NCBI GenBank assembly: GCA_019637155.1 | Contig: JAHBWE010000012.1 | Span: 277,787 to 341,786, forward strand | Length of the DNA stretch: 64,000 nt | DNA from: Labilithrix sp. | GTDB lineage: Bacteria > Myxococcota_A > Polyangia > Polyangiales > Polyangiaceae | Reading direction: 5' to 3' | Part shown: positions 43,906 through 52,593 of the stretch, piece by piece | Position numbering within the stretch: the first letter of the stretch is position 1 | Layout: each line of letters begins with the position of its first letter | Program-made: the position numbers and the translations under genes | The notes under the pieces: model-generated | Databases searched by the model: none | Told to the model about the DNA's origin: nothing | Seen by the model: only the letters and a program-made list of their open reading frames with translations

Positions 43906-45416
43906 TGCGCCTCGCACGGCTCGCGCTCGTCGCGACGTTCACGCTCGGAGCAGGCGCCTGCGCGAGCCTGCTCGGCCTCGACCCCCTCGAGGCAGGCGAC
44001 CTCCCCGACGACGCAGGCGGCGACGACGCACCCGCGATCGAGGGCGATGCGACCGCAGCCGGCGACGGCGGCACCGTCGGCGAGGCCGGCGTCGCGCCGT
44101 GCGATCCGAACGAGGACCCGCCTGCGAACGCGGTCTACGTGAGCGCCGCGCCGATCGAGGCGGGCGCTCGTGACGGCACCGCCGCCGCGCCGTACGCGAC
44201 GATCACCGCCGCCCGCGCCGCCGCGAAGGCGTCGGCCGGGCCTACCGCGACCCTCGTCGTCGATCACGGCACGTACATCGAGGCGCTCGTGCTCGAGAGG
44301 TGGAGCCGCGACGTCGTGATCGACGGCGGATGGACCTGGAGCGAAGGCACCTGGAAACGCGACTGCGCCACCGACGCGAAGGACAAGACGATCCTCCGCT
44401 CGACGACCGATCGCGGCGTCTTGATCCACGACAACACCGCCATCGTGACCCTCACGTCGATGACGATCGAGTCCCGTCCCACCGGCACGACCGCCGCGAA
44501 CACGAACGGCGCGTCGCGCTACGGCGTCTTCGTCTTGGATTCGATCGTGAGGCTCACCGGCGTCACGGTGCGGGCGCATGCGGGCGACGCAGCGGGGACG
44601 GCCAGCGACGGCACGGATGCCGTAACGGCGCGCTGCATTACCGCGCCGGGCCCTGCCTGCGCTGGCGGAGACGCCGGCGCGAACAAGCAAGCTCCACCGA
44701 CGCCGACGTACGGAACCCTCACCGCGAACGGGCTCGCACATCCTTCCGCGCTGGGCGAGGCCGGTGGTGCTGGGGAGAACGGAACCCCGGGCCAGCTCGG
44801 AGGCAGCCGCAGCGACTGCTGGAGCGGCTGCAACAACCACCTCGGGACCCCTCCATGCGGCACGCAGAACCTCACGACGGTCACCTCACCCCGAGGCGAG
44901 TGCGGATGCGGCGGCATGGGAGGTGGGCCAGGACAGCCAGGCCGCGGCGGCGGCGGCTCGTTCGCGCTCTACGCCGTCGGCGACGCCACCTTGGTCGATG
45001 CATTTTACACGGATCTCACTGCTGGCAATGGCGGCGCCGGGAGCACGGGCGGCCGAGGAGGCGCGGGTGCAGCTGGTACGGCGGGCAAAGCAGGAACGCC
45101 CGCGACGTGCTGGCCGAACCAATGCTGCACGGTGGGAACGTGCCCAGAGTGCGGATGTTACGGCCCACCAGACTGGGTCACGCAGTGCGGGACGCAGCCG
45201 ACGCCGAGCCCCGTCCTCCCAGCAGGTACCGCCGGCGGCTCCGGAGGCAACGGCGGCAAGGGCGCCGACGGCATGAACGGCCCGGGCGGTCCGTCGTTCA
45301 CGTACATCCTCATCGGCGGCGCGCAGGTGCGTTTCACGGAGACAGCCCGCACGTTCGGCGCGAGCGGCCCCGGCGCCGCCGGCGCTCCCAACGGTCCCGC
45401 CGGAGAGAGGCCGTGA
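43905..45416 (+). CDS. Glycine-rich surface lipoprotein with parallel-beta-helix-like region
   Basis: 503 residues. Lipoprotein signal ending LGAGACAS, then the myxobacterial motif LLGLDPLEAGD, a right-handed beta-helix-like region (VYVSAAPIEAGARDGTAAAP, VLIHDNTAIVTLTSMTIESR) and a C-terminal half of Gly-rich repeats (GGAGSTGGRGGAGAAGTAG, GGSGGNGGKGADGMNGPGG) with interspersed cysteines. Probably a surface structural or adhesion protein. One-nt overlap with the preceding gene and a good Shine-Dalgarno make a kinase-TPR-lipoprotein operon. Confidence 0.78.
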   Translation: MRLARLALVATFTLGAGACASLLGLDPLEAGDLPDDAGGDDAPAIEGDATAAGDGGTVGEAGVAPCDPNEDPPANAVYVSAAPIEAGARDGTAAAPYATITAARAAAKASAGPTATLVVDHGTYIEALVLERWSRDVVIDGGWTWSEGTWKRDCATDAKDKTILRSTTDRGVLIHDNTAIVTLTSMTIESRPTGTTAANTNGASRYGVFVLDSIVRLTGVTVRAHAGDAAGTASDGTDAVTARCITAPGPACAGGDAGANKQAPPTPTYGTLTANGLAHPSALGEAGGAGENGTPGQLGGSRSDCWSGCNNHLGTPPCGTQNLTTVTSPRGECGCGGMGGGPGQPGRGGGGSFALYAVGDATLVDAFYTDLTAGNGGAGSTGGRGGAGAAGTAGKAGTPATCWPNQCCTVGTCPECGCYGPPDWVTQCGTQPTPSPVLPAGTAGGSGGNGGKGADGMNGPGGPSFTYILIGGAQVRFTETARTFGASGPGAAGAPNGPAGERP

Positions 45417-45453
45417 ACGCTCCGACGTTCCGACCACCTCAAATTCGATTACG

Positions 45454-46809
45454 TCAATTCGCAGCAGGTCGCGAGCAGCGGCCACCGAATGCCCAGTAGG
45501 CGCGCGTGACGTTGTTGTTCGTCGTATTCGGAGTAACGTTGTGAGCAGGCTCCCATGAGCCGCTGTTCACGCGAGCGAACTGCGTATTCGCTGCGTTGAT
45601 GTCGCGCGTCATGTGGAAGAGACTGCCGACGAGATCGGCGTGCCCGTATTTGCCATAACCGGCGGGGTACCGCCCCGGCTCCGGCACGTGGACCCAGTTG
45701 GTCTGGAATCCGTCCGGGAAGAAGTGGACCAGGTTGTCGCTCGAGCGCGTCGCGTTGTTGCCAGTGTTCCCCCACGGCATGTTGCGGTTCTCGTCCGATC
45801 GCCACGCGAAGATGACCTCCTGCGCCGAGGGCAGGCGCGCGCCGTCCCAGGCGCAGAGCGCGTAGAGGAGGAAGATCGGAACGCAGTTCAACACCTTCGC
45901 GTCGAGCGTCTCCTGCGAGTTGGCGGGATGGTTCCTGTCGCCCTGCGCGGCGTTGACCTCGTTCGACATCCAGTACGTGCGAGCCCGCGACTGGTTGAGG
46001 TCGCAACCGGCGCGATCGCCACCCTGACCGAGCGCGATGTGGACGGCGTCGAGGCTGTCCGGCACCCGGCTGTCCCAGGCGCGCTTCCACCCGACGAAGC
46101 CTCCCTCCGGCAGCGTCGAGACGAACGCGCGCGGGTTGCCGTTCGTGCGCTCGATGAAGGTGCGCATGCGCCCGGCGGTGATGAGGTACTTGTCGAGGAA
46201 GTAGGGCCCGCCCTGCCCCGCGGGCCGCGGCACCGCGAGCGACTTGCAGCAGCTCTCGTGTTTCTTGTTGGCGGCGGTGACGGCGCCCTCGCCGCAGGTC
46301 TGGCCGCCCGACTCGGCGGTGCAGCTCCGCGCGACCGCACACTTCTTCGCGAAGTCGCACCCGTCGGACTCGCAGTCCGCGTGCACGCTGCACGTCTTCC
46401 CCACCGCGCACTTCTTGCCCGACGAGCCACCGCAGTCGACGTCCGTCTCGTCGCCGTTCTTGATCTCGTCGTCGGCGCTCGGCGCCTTGCACGTCCCGTC
46501 CTTGCAGACGCCGCTCTCGCAGTCGCTCTCGCCGGCGCAGGTCTTGCCATCGGCGCACTTCGGACGATCGGGCCCGCCGCAGTCGACGTCGGTCTCGCTC
46601 CCGTTCTTGATACCGTCGGTCGCTCCCGGCTCGTTGGGCCCGCCGCTCGTCCCATCATCGCCGCTCGACCCACTGCTCGACCCACCGCCCGAAGAGCTCT
46701 GCTTGTCCCCAGGCGCGCTCGGGTCAGCCTCGTTCGGCGCCCCCTCGTCACCGCCACAAGCAAACGCCACGAGCGAAAACCCAACGAGCGCAGTGAGGAG
46801 GTTTCGCAT
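45454..46809 (-). CDS. FGE-sulfatase-like lipoprotein with Cys-rich repeats (paralogue A)
   Basis: 451 residues. Lipoprotein signal (SLVAFAC), a Ser/Gly linker, two repeats of the type NGDETDVDCGG...KCAVGKTC...DCESDGC, then a SUMF1/formylglycine-generating-type fold: YFLDKYLITAGRMRTFIERT, LCAWDGARLPSAQEV, NMPWGNTG, VGSLFHMTRDI and AYWAFGGRCSRP. The usual enzyme-grade residues are degraded, so a binding or structural role is as likely as catalysis. A paralogue lies at 58605-60008. TACGCT lies 9 nt before ATG 46809. Confidence 0.82.
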   Translation of the reverse strand: MRNLLTALVGFSLVAFACGGDEGAPNEADPSAPGDKQSSSGGGSSSGSSGDDGTSGGPNEPGATDGIKNGSETDVDCGGPDRPKCADGKTCAGESDCESGVCKDGTCKAPSADDEIKNGDETDVDCGGSSGKKCAVGKTCSVHADCESDGCDFAKKCAVARSCTAESGGQTCGEGAVTAANKKHESCCKSLAVPRPAGQGGPYFLDKYLITAGRMRTFIERTNGNPRAFVSTLPEGGFVGWKRAWDSRVPDSLDAVHIALGQGGDRAGCDLNQSRARTYWMSNEVNAAQGDRNHPANSQETLDAKVLNCVPIFLLYALCAWDGARLPSAQEVIFAWRSDENRNMPWGNTGNNATRSSDNLVHFFPDGFQTNWVHVPEPGRYPAGYGKYGHADLVGSLFHMTRDINAANTQFARVNSGSWEPAHNVTPNTTNNNVTRAYWAFGGRCSRPAAN

Positions 46810-46874
46810 GGACCTCTCAGCGTACCATCGCATCGCCACCGACGCATGCAGTCCCTTGCCGCCATGGCGCTCGC

Positions 46875-47594
46875 TCAAGCCGCAGGTTTCCGCGCGCTCG
46901 CGGCGATCGCCCGCGCGTCGGCGTCGACGAACCAGCGCGCCTCCGTCGCGCGGACGAGGCAGAGTTGCGAGCAGCGCGGGCATGCCTCGACGTCGCCGAT
47001 CGCGCCGGTCCGCGAGGTGAGGCTCGTCGCGTCGTCGATGCGGCGGCTCTCCGCCAGGACCGCCGCGACCGCGCGCGCGTCGCCGCGAGCGATCGCGTCG
47101 CGGAGGTCCGCGCCCGGAGGAAGGACGTACCGCGCGTGGTCGAGCGCGCGACCGCAGGCACGACAAGCGCGCCCAAGCGAGGTCCCAGCGAGGATGAGCC
47201 CCGTGAGCGCGCCGCTGAACGCGAGGAGGAGGAGCGGAATTGGAACGACCACGACCCCGAGCGGACCAAGCACGAGGAGCGCGACGACGAGCGCGCACGC
47301 GACGAAGATCGCGAGCCCCACCACGAGCCGGCCGCCCGAGAAGAAGAGCGCGACGCGATCGCGGACGCTCGGCCCCTTCATGCCCGACCGCACGCCGAGG
47401 ACGATCAGGAACGCCCCCGGCAGCGCGAACGCCGCGCCCGCGACGAGCCCCGCCGACACCCCCGCGTTCGCCTCCGCCGCGCCCACCGTCTCCGCCGCCT
47501 CCTGCGCCGACATCACCGAGACGAGCAGCACGATCATCCCGAGCCCGACGAGCACCAGGAACGCCCCCAGCACGATCTTGCCGTCGATGGACAT
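46875..47594 (-). CDS. Hypothetical membrane protein with zinc-ribbon-like cysteines
   Basis: 239 residues. About four membrane spans in residues 5-140 (LGAFLVLVGLGMIVLLVSVM, AGLVAGAAFALPGAFLIVLGV, GGRLVVGLAIFVACALVVALL, VPIPLLLLAFSGALTGLIL). The C-terminal soluble part holds CRACG and, ~60 residues later, CPRCSQLC, which could bind zinc together. No family recognised. Upstream of the FGE-like gene on the same strand (65 bp apart). Confidence 0.65.
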   Translation of the reverse strand: MSIDGKIVLGAFLVLVGLGMIVLLVSVMSAQEAAETVGAAEANAGVSAGLVAGAAFALPGAFLIVLGVRSGMKGPSVRDRVALFFSGGRLVVGLAIFVACALVVALLVLGPLGVVVVPIPLLLLAFSGALTGLILAGTSLGRACRACGRALDHARYVLPPGADLRDAIARGDARAVAAVLAESRRIDDATSLTSRTGAIGDVEACPRCSQLCLVRATEARWFVDADARAIAASARKPAA

Positions 47595-47644
47595 CCTCGC
47601 GCCGGTCTACCACGCGCCGAGGACGCGGTCCCCCCGGGCCACGC

Positions 47645-47938
47645 TCACCCCACGCCTTGCGCCACCCTCGCGAGCGCGTCCCGCAGCTCGCGGTTGGCGT
47701 CGACGAGCCGGCCCTTCAGCGTGAAGCTGCCGTCCGCCTCCTTGTGCGTCCCGTGGCTCTTGATCTTCACCGCGCGCCCCTCGAACGTCGCCTCGAGCCG
47801 CGCGCCGGGGGGCGCCGGCGTCGTCGAACGCAGGACGATCGCGTCGTCCGCGAGGGACACCAGCTCCGCGGTGCCGCCCTTCGCCCAGGCGAGGTGAGCC
47901 CCGCGCGCGCCCTCCGAAGAAGCCGAGGAGTCGCTCAC
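47645..47938 (-). CDS. Small PilZ-like protein
   Basis: 97 residues. Beta-rich: AELVSLADDAIVLRSTTPAPPGARLEATFEGR (abridged) and KADGSFTLKGRLVDA-type strands, followed by a helix, the outline of a short PilZ domain. The RxxxR and DxSxxG c-di-GMP motifs are not clear, so nucleotide binding is doubtful. The GTG start overlaps the smpB TGA by 4 nt (GTGA), so it is coupled to smpB translation. Confidence 0.6.
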   Translation of the reverse strand: MSDSSASSEGARGAHLAWAKGGTAELVSLADDAIVLRSTTPAPPGARLEATFEGRAVKIKSHGTHKEADGSFTLKGRLVDANRELRDALARVAQGVG

Positions 47939-48444
47939 CCGCGCTCCTTCCGCCCCCGCCCCATCGCCGCCCGCGCTTCGCGGTCGGCCGTCTTCGCCGC
48001 GATGTCCGCGCGCTTGTCGTGCGCCTTCTTGCCCTTCGCGAGCCCCAGCTCCACCTTCACGACGCCGCGCTTCCAGTAGAGCCGGAGCGGCACGAGCGTC
48101 ATCCCCTCGCGCGCGATCGCGCGGTGGATGCGCGCGATCTCCGACTTGTGGACCAGCACCTTCCGCGCGCGCCGCGGCTCGTGCGGGAACGCCTTCGCTT
48201 GCTCGAAAGGTGCAATATACATCTGCTTCAGCCACAGCTGGTCGTTCTCGACCGTCGCGTAAGCGTCGACGAGCTCGACCTTGCCGGCCCGCATCGACTT
48301 GACCTCGCTGCCCACCAGCGCGAGGCCGCCCTCGAACTTCTCGTCGATCGCGTAGTCGAACGTCGCGCGGCGGTTCGTGATGATGACCTTCTCGATGACG
48401 TCGGGCTTCTCCGTCTTCGCGGCCGTCTTCTTCGCCAATGCCAT
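47935..48444 (-). CDS. smpB: SsrA-binding protein SmpB
   Basis: 169 residues. Oligonucleotide-binding barrel with ITNRRATFDYAIDEKFEGGLALVGSEVKS, YIAPFEQAKAFPHEPRRARKVLVHK and MTLVPLRLYWKRGVVKVELGLAKGKK (quoted in part), plus the basic C-terminal tail that enters the ribosome. It escorts tmRNA in trans-translation. The tmRNA gene is not in the window. TACGCG lies 7 nt before ATG 48444. Divergent from the Nudix gene, 36 bp between starts. Confidence 0.96.
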   Translation of the reverse strand: MALAKKTAAKTEKPDVIEKVIITNRRATFDYAIDEKFEGGLALVGSEVKSMRAGKVELVDAYATVENDQLWLKQMYIAPFEQAKAFPHEPRRARKVLVHKSEIARIHRAIAREGMTLVPLRLYWKRGVVKVELGLAKGKKAHDKRADIAAKTADREARAAMGRGRKERG

Positions 48445-48480
48445 ACGAGGCCGCGTAGCTTAGCGTAAAAGCAGCGACCG

Positions 48481-49065
48481 ATGGTCCCCCCGCCGAAGAA
48501 CGTGAAGAAGCTCGAACGCAAGGCGGTCCACGACGTCGCCGACCACGGCGTCTTCCGCGTGCAGCGCCACGAGTACGAAGGCCTCCCGCGCCCCATCTTC
48601 GTGTTCGAGTGCCGCGACTGGTGCAACGTGATCGCGGAGACCGAGCGCGGCGACGTCGTCTTCGTGTGGCAGTACCGCTTCGGCACCGACGCGCTCTCGC
48701 TCGAGATCCCTGGCGGCGTCATCGACGCCGGCGAAGAGCCCATCGTCGCCGCCGCGCGCGAGCTGCGCGAGGAGACCGGCTACGAAGCCGCGAGCATCGA
48801 GCTCCTCTCCGTCGTCGAGCCGAACCCCGCGCTCCAGGGCAACCGCTGCTTCACGTTCCTCGCCCGCGGCGCGCGCCTCGCCGGCCCCACGTCCTTCGAC
48901 GACTGCGAAGACCTCGAGGTCGCCCTCGTACCGAAGACCGACCTCGCCGCGCTGCTCGACAGCGGGCAGCTCACGCACGCGCTCGTGACGGGGCCGCTCG
49001 AGACCTACTTGCGGCGCTTCGTGGACCGCGGATCGAGCTCGATGACCTCGCCGTCGAATAGCTGA
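48481..49065 (+). CDS. Nudix hydrolase (ADP-ribose pyrophosphatase-like)
   Basis: 194 residues. Full Nudix box: GGVIDAGEEP followed by AAARELREETGYEA, matching G-x5-E-x7-REUXEEXGU. VFVWQYRFGTDALSLEIPGG before it is typical of ADP-sugar pyrophosphatases. Cytoplasmic housecleaning of ADP-ribose-type dinucleotides is likely. Its last 61 nt overlap antisense with the 3' end of the pseudokinase gene. Confidence 0.9.
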   Translation: MVPPPKNVKKLERKAVHDVADHGVFRVQRHEYEGLPRPIFVFECRDWCNVIAETERGDVVFVWQYRFGTDALSLEIPGGVIDAGEEPIVAAARELREETGYEAASIELLSVVEPNPALQGNRCFTFLARGARLAGPTSFDDCEDLEVALVPKTDLAALLDSGQLTHALVTGPLETYLRRFVDRGSSSMTSPSNS

Positions 49066-50084
49066 TACTCGCTGCTGTCGACCGTCATCGGCAGGCTGAC
49101 CTCGGACGTCGCCTCCTCGCCGCGATCGGCCCACTCGTGCTCGAGCGTGCGGCGCAGGAAGTAGCGTCCGTCGCCGACGCCCATCGCGAGGAGCACGCGG
49201 CGCATGTCGTACGCGAGCGCGACGGCGTTGGGGTACCGCAGCTCGGGATCGACCTCGAGCGCGCGCTTCAGCACGCTCAGCGCGACCTCGGGCAAGTTCG
49301 GACGGAACGTCTGCGGCTGGACGTAACCTTCGCGCGCGAGCTTCATCAGCTCCGAGTTGTTGAGGCCGGCGGGGAAGCGGGGACCGATGAGGAGCTCGTG
49401 GAAGAGGACGCCGAACGCGAAGACGTCGGAGCGCGCGTCCGGCTCGTGGCCCTGCGCGACCTCGGGGGCCATCGCGGCGGAGCGCTGCGCGAGCGCGCGG
49501 AGCGAGCGCACGCTGGAGGAGCACGCGCGCGCCTTGCTCATCTCGAAGTCGGCGACCTTCACCTCGCCGCGCCACGAGAGGAGCACCTCGCGCGGCGTGA
49601 GGCTCTGGTGGAGCATCCCGATCTGGAGCCCGTCGGGACCGCGCGCGACGCGTGCGCCGGCGAGGCCTTCCGCGACCTCGCCCGCGATGAAGAGCGCGAG
49701 ATCGAGCGGCATGCGGCGACCGGTCGAGGCGAAGCGCGCCTGGAGATCGGCGAGCGTGACGCCGTCGACCAGCTCGGTGAGGACGCAGGGCTGCCCGCGG
49801 TGATCGACGACGTCGTAGACCTGCACGACGTTCGGGTGATCGACGCACGCGTTGCGCCGCGCCGTCGTCATCAGGTGCGAGAAGACGAAGTCCGCCTCCT
49901 CGCTCGACACCGCCGACACGACCTTCGCCGCGACGCGACGGCGGATGCCGTTCCGCCCGACGAGCTCACCGCGATGGACCGTGGCGGCCGAGCCCTTCCC
50001 GATCGTCGAGACGAGCCGCACGCTGCGGCCGTCACCAAGATCGATGCTCTCCTGCCGAACTTGAGCTTGGCTCGCGAGCGACAT
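49005..50084 (-). CDS. Ser/Thr kinase-like protein, probable pseudokinase
   Basis: 359 residues. The kinase fold is recognisable: GKGSAATVHRGEL glycine loop, ATP-binding Lys54 (VAAKVV), DVFAFGVLFHELL. However the catalytic HRD is HQS (159-161, in HQSLTPREVLL), so the catalytic Asp and the following Lys and Asn are all replaced, and DFG is DFE (179-181). It could bind nucleotide but should not phosphorylate efficiently; a scaffold or regulator role is inferred. ATG 50084 starts MSLASQAQ; the upstream frame has no homology-like sequence. Confidence 0.85.
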   Translation of the reverse strand: MSLASQAQVRQESIDLGDGRSVRLVSTIGKGSAATVHRGELVGRNGIRRRVAAKVVSAVSSEEADFVFSHLMTTARRNACVDHPNVVQVYDVVDHRGQPCVLTELVDGVTLADLQARFASTGRRMPLDLALFIAGEVAEGLAGARVARGPDGLQIGMLHQSLTPREVLLSWRGEVKVADFEMSKARACSSSVRSLRALAQRSAAMAPEVAQGHEPDARSDVFAFGVLFHELLIGPRFPAGLNNSELMKLAREGYVQPQTFRPNLPEVALSVLKRALEVDPELRYPNAVALAYDMRRVLLAMGVGDGRYFLRRTLEHEWADRGEEATSEVSLPMTVDSSEYQLFDGEVIELDPRSTKRRK

Positions 50085-50276
50085 GCTGCGAAACGAAGCA
50101 CTGCAACGACCAAGCCGCAGGAACTCAGCTGTGGATCGCGCCGAAATCCCGCATGATCCGATCACGCGCTGGATCGCGCCCCGTCCATTCCCCGGATCCC
50201 GCGTCATCTCGGGCACTTAGCCCGCAATGTGCTCCCTTGTACGTTCAAATTACAGGACCGAGGTAGAAATACAGTC

Positions 50277-50807
50277 ATGCGCGAGGCGATCGCCCCTCGA
50301 CTCCACTTCTTCGTCTGCGCGAACCGCCGCGAAGGCTCGCCCCTCGGCCCCGGCTGCGGACCCAACGGCGACGCGGTCTACGACGCGTTGAAGTCCGCCG
50401 TCACGCGCGTGCCCGGCGGCGTCGCGTCGATCTGGGTGACGAAGACCCACTGCCTCGGCATCTGCCCGAAGCACGGCTGCACCGTCGCGCGCTACCCGAA
50501 CGCGGGCCCCTCGATCATGACCGAGGTGACCCCCGCCGACGTCCCGGCGCTCCTCGAGTCCAAGGACGAGGTCGCGCACGAGCTCGCGCTCCTCGAGGAG
50601 CTGCAGCGAAAGAAGGTGCTCGATCTCGCGCGCCGCCTCAAACCCGGACTTACCCTCGAGGACGTCCAGAACCCGCACGACTTCCCCGAGCTAGACGATC
50701 CCGACTGGCACTACGCCGACGGCGTCCTCGCCGGCATCGCATCGGTGAAGATGGCGCTCGCTGCGCGCGGTAAGCAGAGCCGAAGGAACGATGGCGAAGA
50801 AGAATAA
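50277..50807 (+). CDS. Thioredoxin-like [2Fe-2S] ferredoxin domain protein
   Basis: 176 residues. Cysteines at 14, 27, 59 and 63 give C-x12-C-x31-C-x3-C, the pattern of thioredoxin-like [2Fe-2S] ferredoxins (FFVCANRR, GPGCGPNG, HCLGICPKHGC). A ~90-residue helical C-terminal extension is unassigned. A role in electron transfer is expected. TAGAAA lies 7 nt before ATG 50277. The last 17 nt overlap the Smr-domain gene. Confidence 0.85.
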   Translation: MREAIAPRLHFFVCANRREGSPLGPGCGPNGDAVYDALKSAVTRVPGGVASIWVTKTHCLGICPKHGCTVARYPNAGPSIMTEVTPADVPALLESKDEVAHELALLEELQRKKVLDLARRLKPGLTLEDVQNPHDFPELDDPDWHYADGVLAGIASVKMALAARGKQSRRNDGEEE

Positions 50808-51552
50808 GAAGCGCGACGACGACGAGCGGAAGCCGGACCTCCCGAAGTTCACCGGCTTCAACGCGCTCGCGGCCGGCCTCGGCGACATGAAGGCGAAGAT
50901 GGAAGCCGAAGAACGCGCCGGCAAGAAGCCCGCGCCTCCACCCCCGCCGCGCCCGCCGCCCCCGAAGAAGCTCACCCCCGCGGAGTCGCTCGCGGACGAG
51001 CTCACGTTCCATCGCATGATGAGCGGCGTCACACCGCTCGCCGATCGCGGCAGCCGCGTGACGGTGTCCGGCGCCGCGCGCGTCGAGCCGAAGAAGGTGA
51101 AGCAGGAAGACGTGCGCGAGCGGGCGAAGCGCGAAGCGGAGGCGGTGCTCGATCACCTCCATCACCTCGTCGACGACGCGGTGCGCTTCGAGGTGACCGA
51201 CGACGGCAAGCGCGTCGAGGGCCGTCGCACCGACGTCCCGCCCGCGCTCGTCCGCGAGCTCCGCCGTGGTGTCCTCCCGATCGACGGCCGTCTCGATCTC
51301 CACGGCCACGGCGCCGAGGACGCGCGCACGAAGCTCCTCGACTTCCTCAAGGCCCAGCGCACGCGCGGCGAGCGCTGCGTCCTCGTGATCCACGGCAAGG
51401 GCGACCACTCCGAGCGCGGCGTCGGCATCCTGCGCGGCGAGATCGCAGCGTGGCTCTCGCAAGGCCGCGCGCGCGAGCACGTGGCGGCTTTCGCAACGGC
51501 CCAACCCGCCGACGGCGGCGAAGGCGCGGTCTACGTCGCGCTTCGCCGTTAG
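50791..51552 (+). CDS. Smr-domain protein
   Basis: 253 residues. Charged N-terminus with a proline run, then a C-terminal Smr (MutS2-like) domain: GRLDLHGHGAEDARTKLLDFL, CVLVIHGKGDHSERGVGILRG (in part) and AFATAQPADGGEGAVYVALRR. LDLHG and HGKG are the Smr hallmarks; such domains nick DNA or cleave RNA. Translation overlaps the preceding gene by 17 nt. Confidence 0.9.
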   Translation: MAKKNKKRDDDERKPDLPKFTGFNALAAGLGDMKAKMEAEERAGKKPAPPPPPRPPPPKKLTPAESLADELTFHRMMSGVTPLADRGSRVTVSGAARVEPKKVKQEDVRERAKREAEAVLDHLHHLVDDAVRFEVTDDGKRVEGRRTDVPPALVRELRRGVLPIDGRLDLHGHGAEDARTKLLDFLKAQRTRGERCVLVIHGKGDHSERGVGILRGEIAAWLSQGRAREHVAAFATAQPADGGEGAVYVALRR

Positions 51553-51669
51553 CGTCGAAGCGATTCGCGACTGTACCGGCACACGGCACGTCCGTTTACG
51601 CGGCGCGGCAACGTCATAGCGCTGGCCGCCCGCGACTCCCGAGACTAGTGTCCGCCTTAGGAGCCCCGA

Positions 51670-52593
51670 ATGGTCGACAAGCTTCAGAAAATCTGGATCG
51701 ACGGCGAGCTCGTCGCTTGGGACGAGGGGAAGATTCATCTCCTCACGCACTCGCTTCACTACGGCGTCGCCGCGTTCGAGGGGATCCGCGCGTACAAACG
51801 GGCCGACGGCAAGAGCTACGTCTTCCGCCTGCGCGAGCACATCGATCGCCTCTTCGACACGTGCAAGATGACGCTCCTCAAGCCGGAGTTCACGAAGGAG
51901 CAGGTCACGCGCGCGTGCTTCGACACGCTGAAGGCGAACGACCTCGCGGAGGGCTACCTCCGCCCCGTCGTCTTCCTCGGCGAAGGCGCGATGGGCATCT
52001 TCGCGCCGAACAACCCGGTCCGCACCACCGTCCTCGCGTGGAAGTGGGGCGCGTACCTCGGCGAGGAGGCGCTCAAGAACGGCATCCGCGCGAAGATCAG
52101 CTCGTTCGCGCGCCACCACGTCAACATCAGCCTCGCGAAGGCGAAGATGACGGGCCAGTACACGAACAGCGTGCTCGCGAAGCGCGAGGCGAAGTTCGGC
52201 GGCTACGACGAGGCGATCATGCTCGACGCGTCGGGCTACGTCTCCGAGGGCACGGGCGAGAACCTCTTCCTCGTGAAGAAGGGCGCGCTCCTCACGCCCG
52301 ACCTCTCCTCCTCCATCCTCGAGGGCATCACGCGCGAGACGGTCATCATCCTCGCGCGCGAGCTGGGCCTCACGGTGCAGGAGGGCCGCGTCACGCGCGA
52401 CCAGCTCTGGCTCGCGGACGAGGTCTTCATGACGGGCACCGCCGCCGAGATCACCCCGGTGCGCGAGGTCGACAACCGCCCCATCGGCGAAGGCACGGTC
52501 GGCCCGATCACGAAGAAGCTCCAGGCGAAGTTCTTCGACGTCGTCCGCGGCAGCGACAACAGTCACCCCGAGTGGCTCTCGCTCGTCTCCTAG
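51670..52593 (+). CDS. ilvE: Branched-chain amino acid aminotransferase
   Basis: 307 residues, fold-type IV PLP enzyme. HSLHYGVAAFEGIRAY at the start, the Schiff-base Lys in LAKAKMTGQYTNS, EAIMLDASGYVSEGTGENLF and FMTGTAAEITPV. It transaminates Leu, Ile and Val with 2-oxoglutarate. AGGAG lies 6 nt before ATG 51670, giving a leadered start. Its 3' end overlaps the next lipoprotein start by 22 nt. Confidence 0.95.
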   Translation: MVDKLQKIWIDGELVAWDEGKIHLLTHSLHYGVAAFEGIRAYKRADGKSYVFRLREHIDRLFDTCKMTLLKPEFTKEQVTRACFDTLKANDLAEGYLRPVVFLGEGAMGIFAPNNPVRTTVLAWKWGAYLGEEALKNGIRAKISSFARHHVNISLAKAKMTGQYTNSVLAKREAKFGGYDEAIMLDASGYVSEGTGENLFLVKKGALLTPDLSSSILEGITRETVIILARELGLTVQEGRVTRDQLWLADEVFMTGTAAEITPVREVDNRPIGEGTVGPITKKLQAKFFDVVRGSDNSHPEWLSLVS

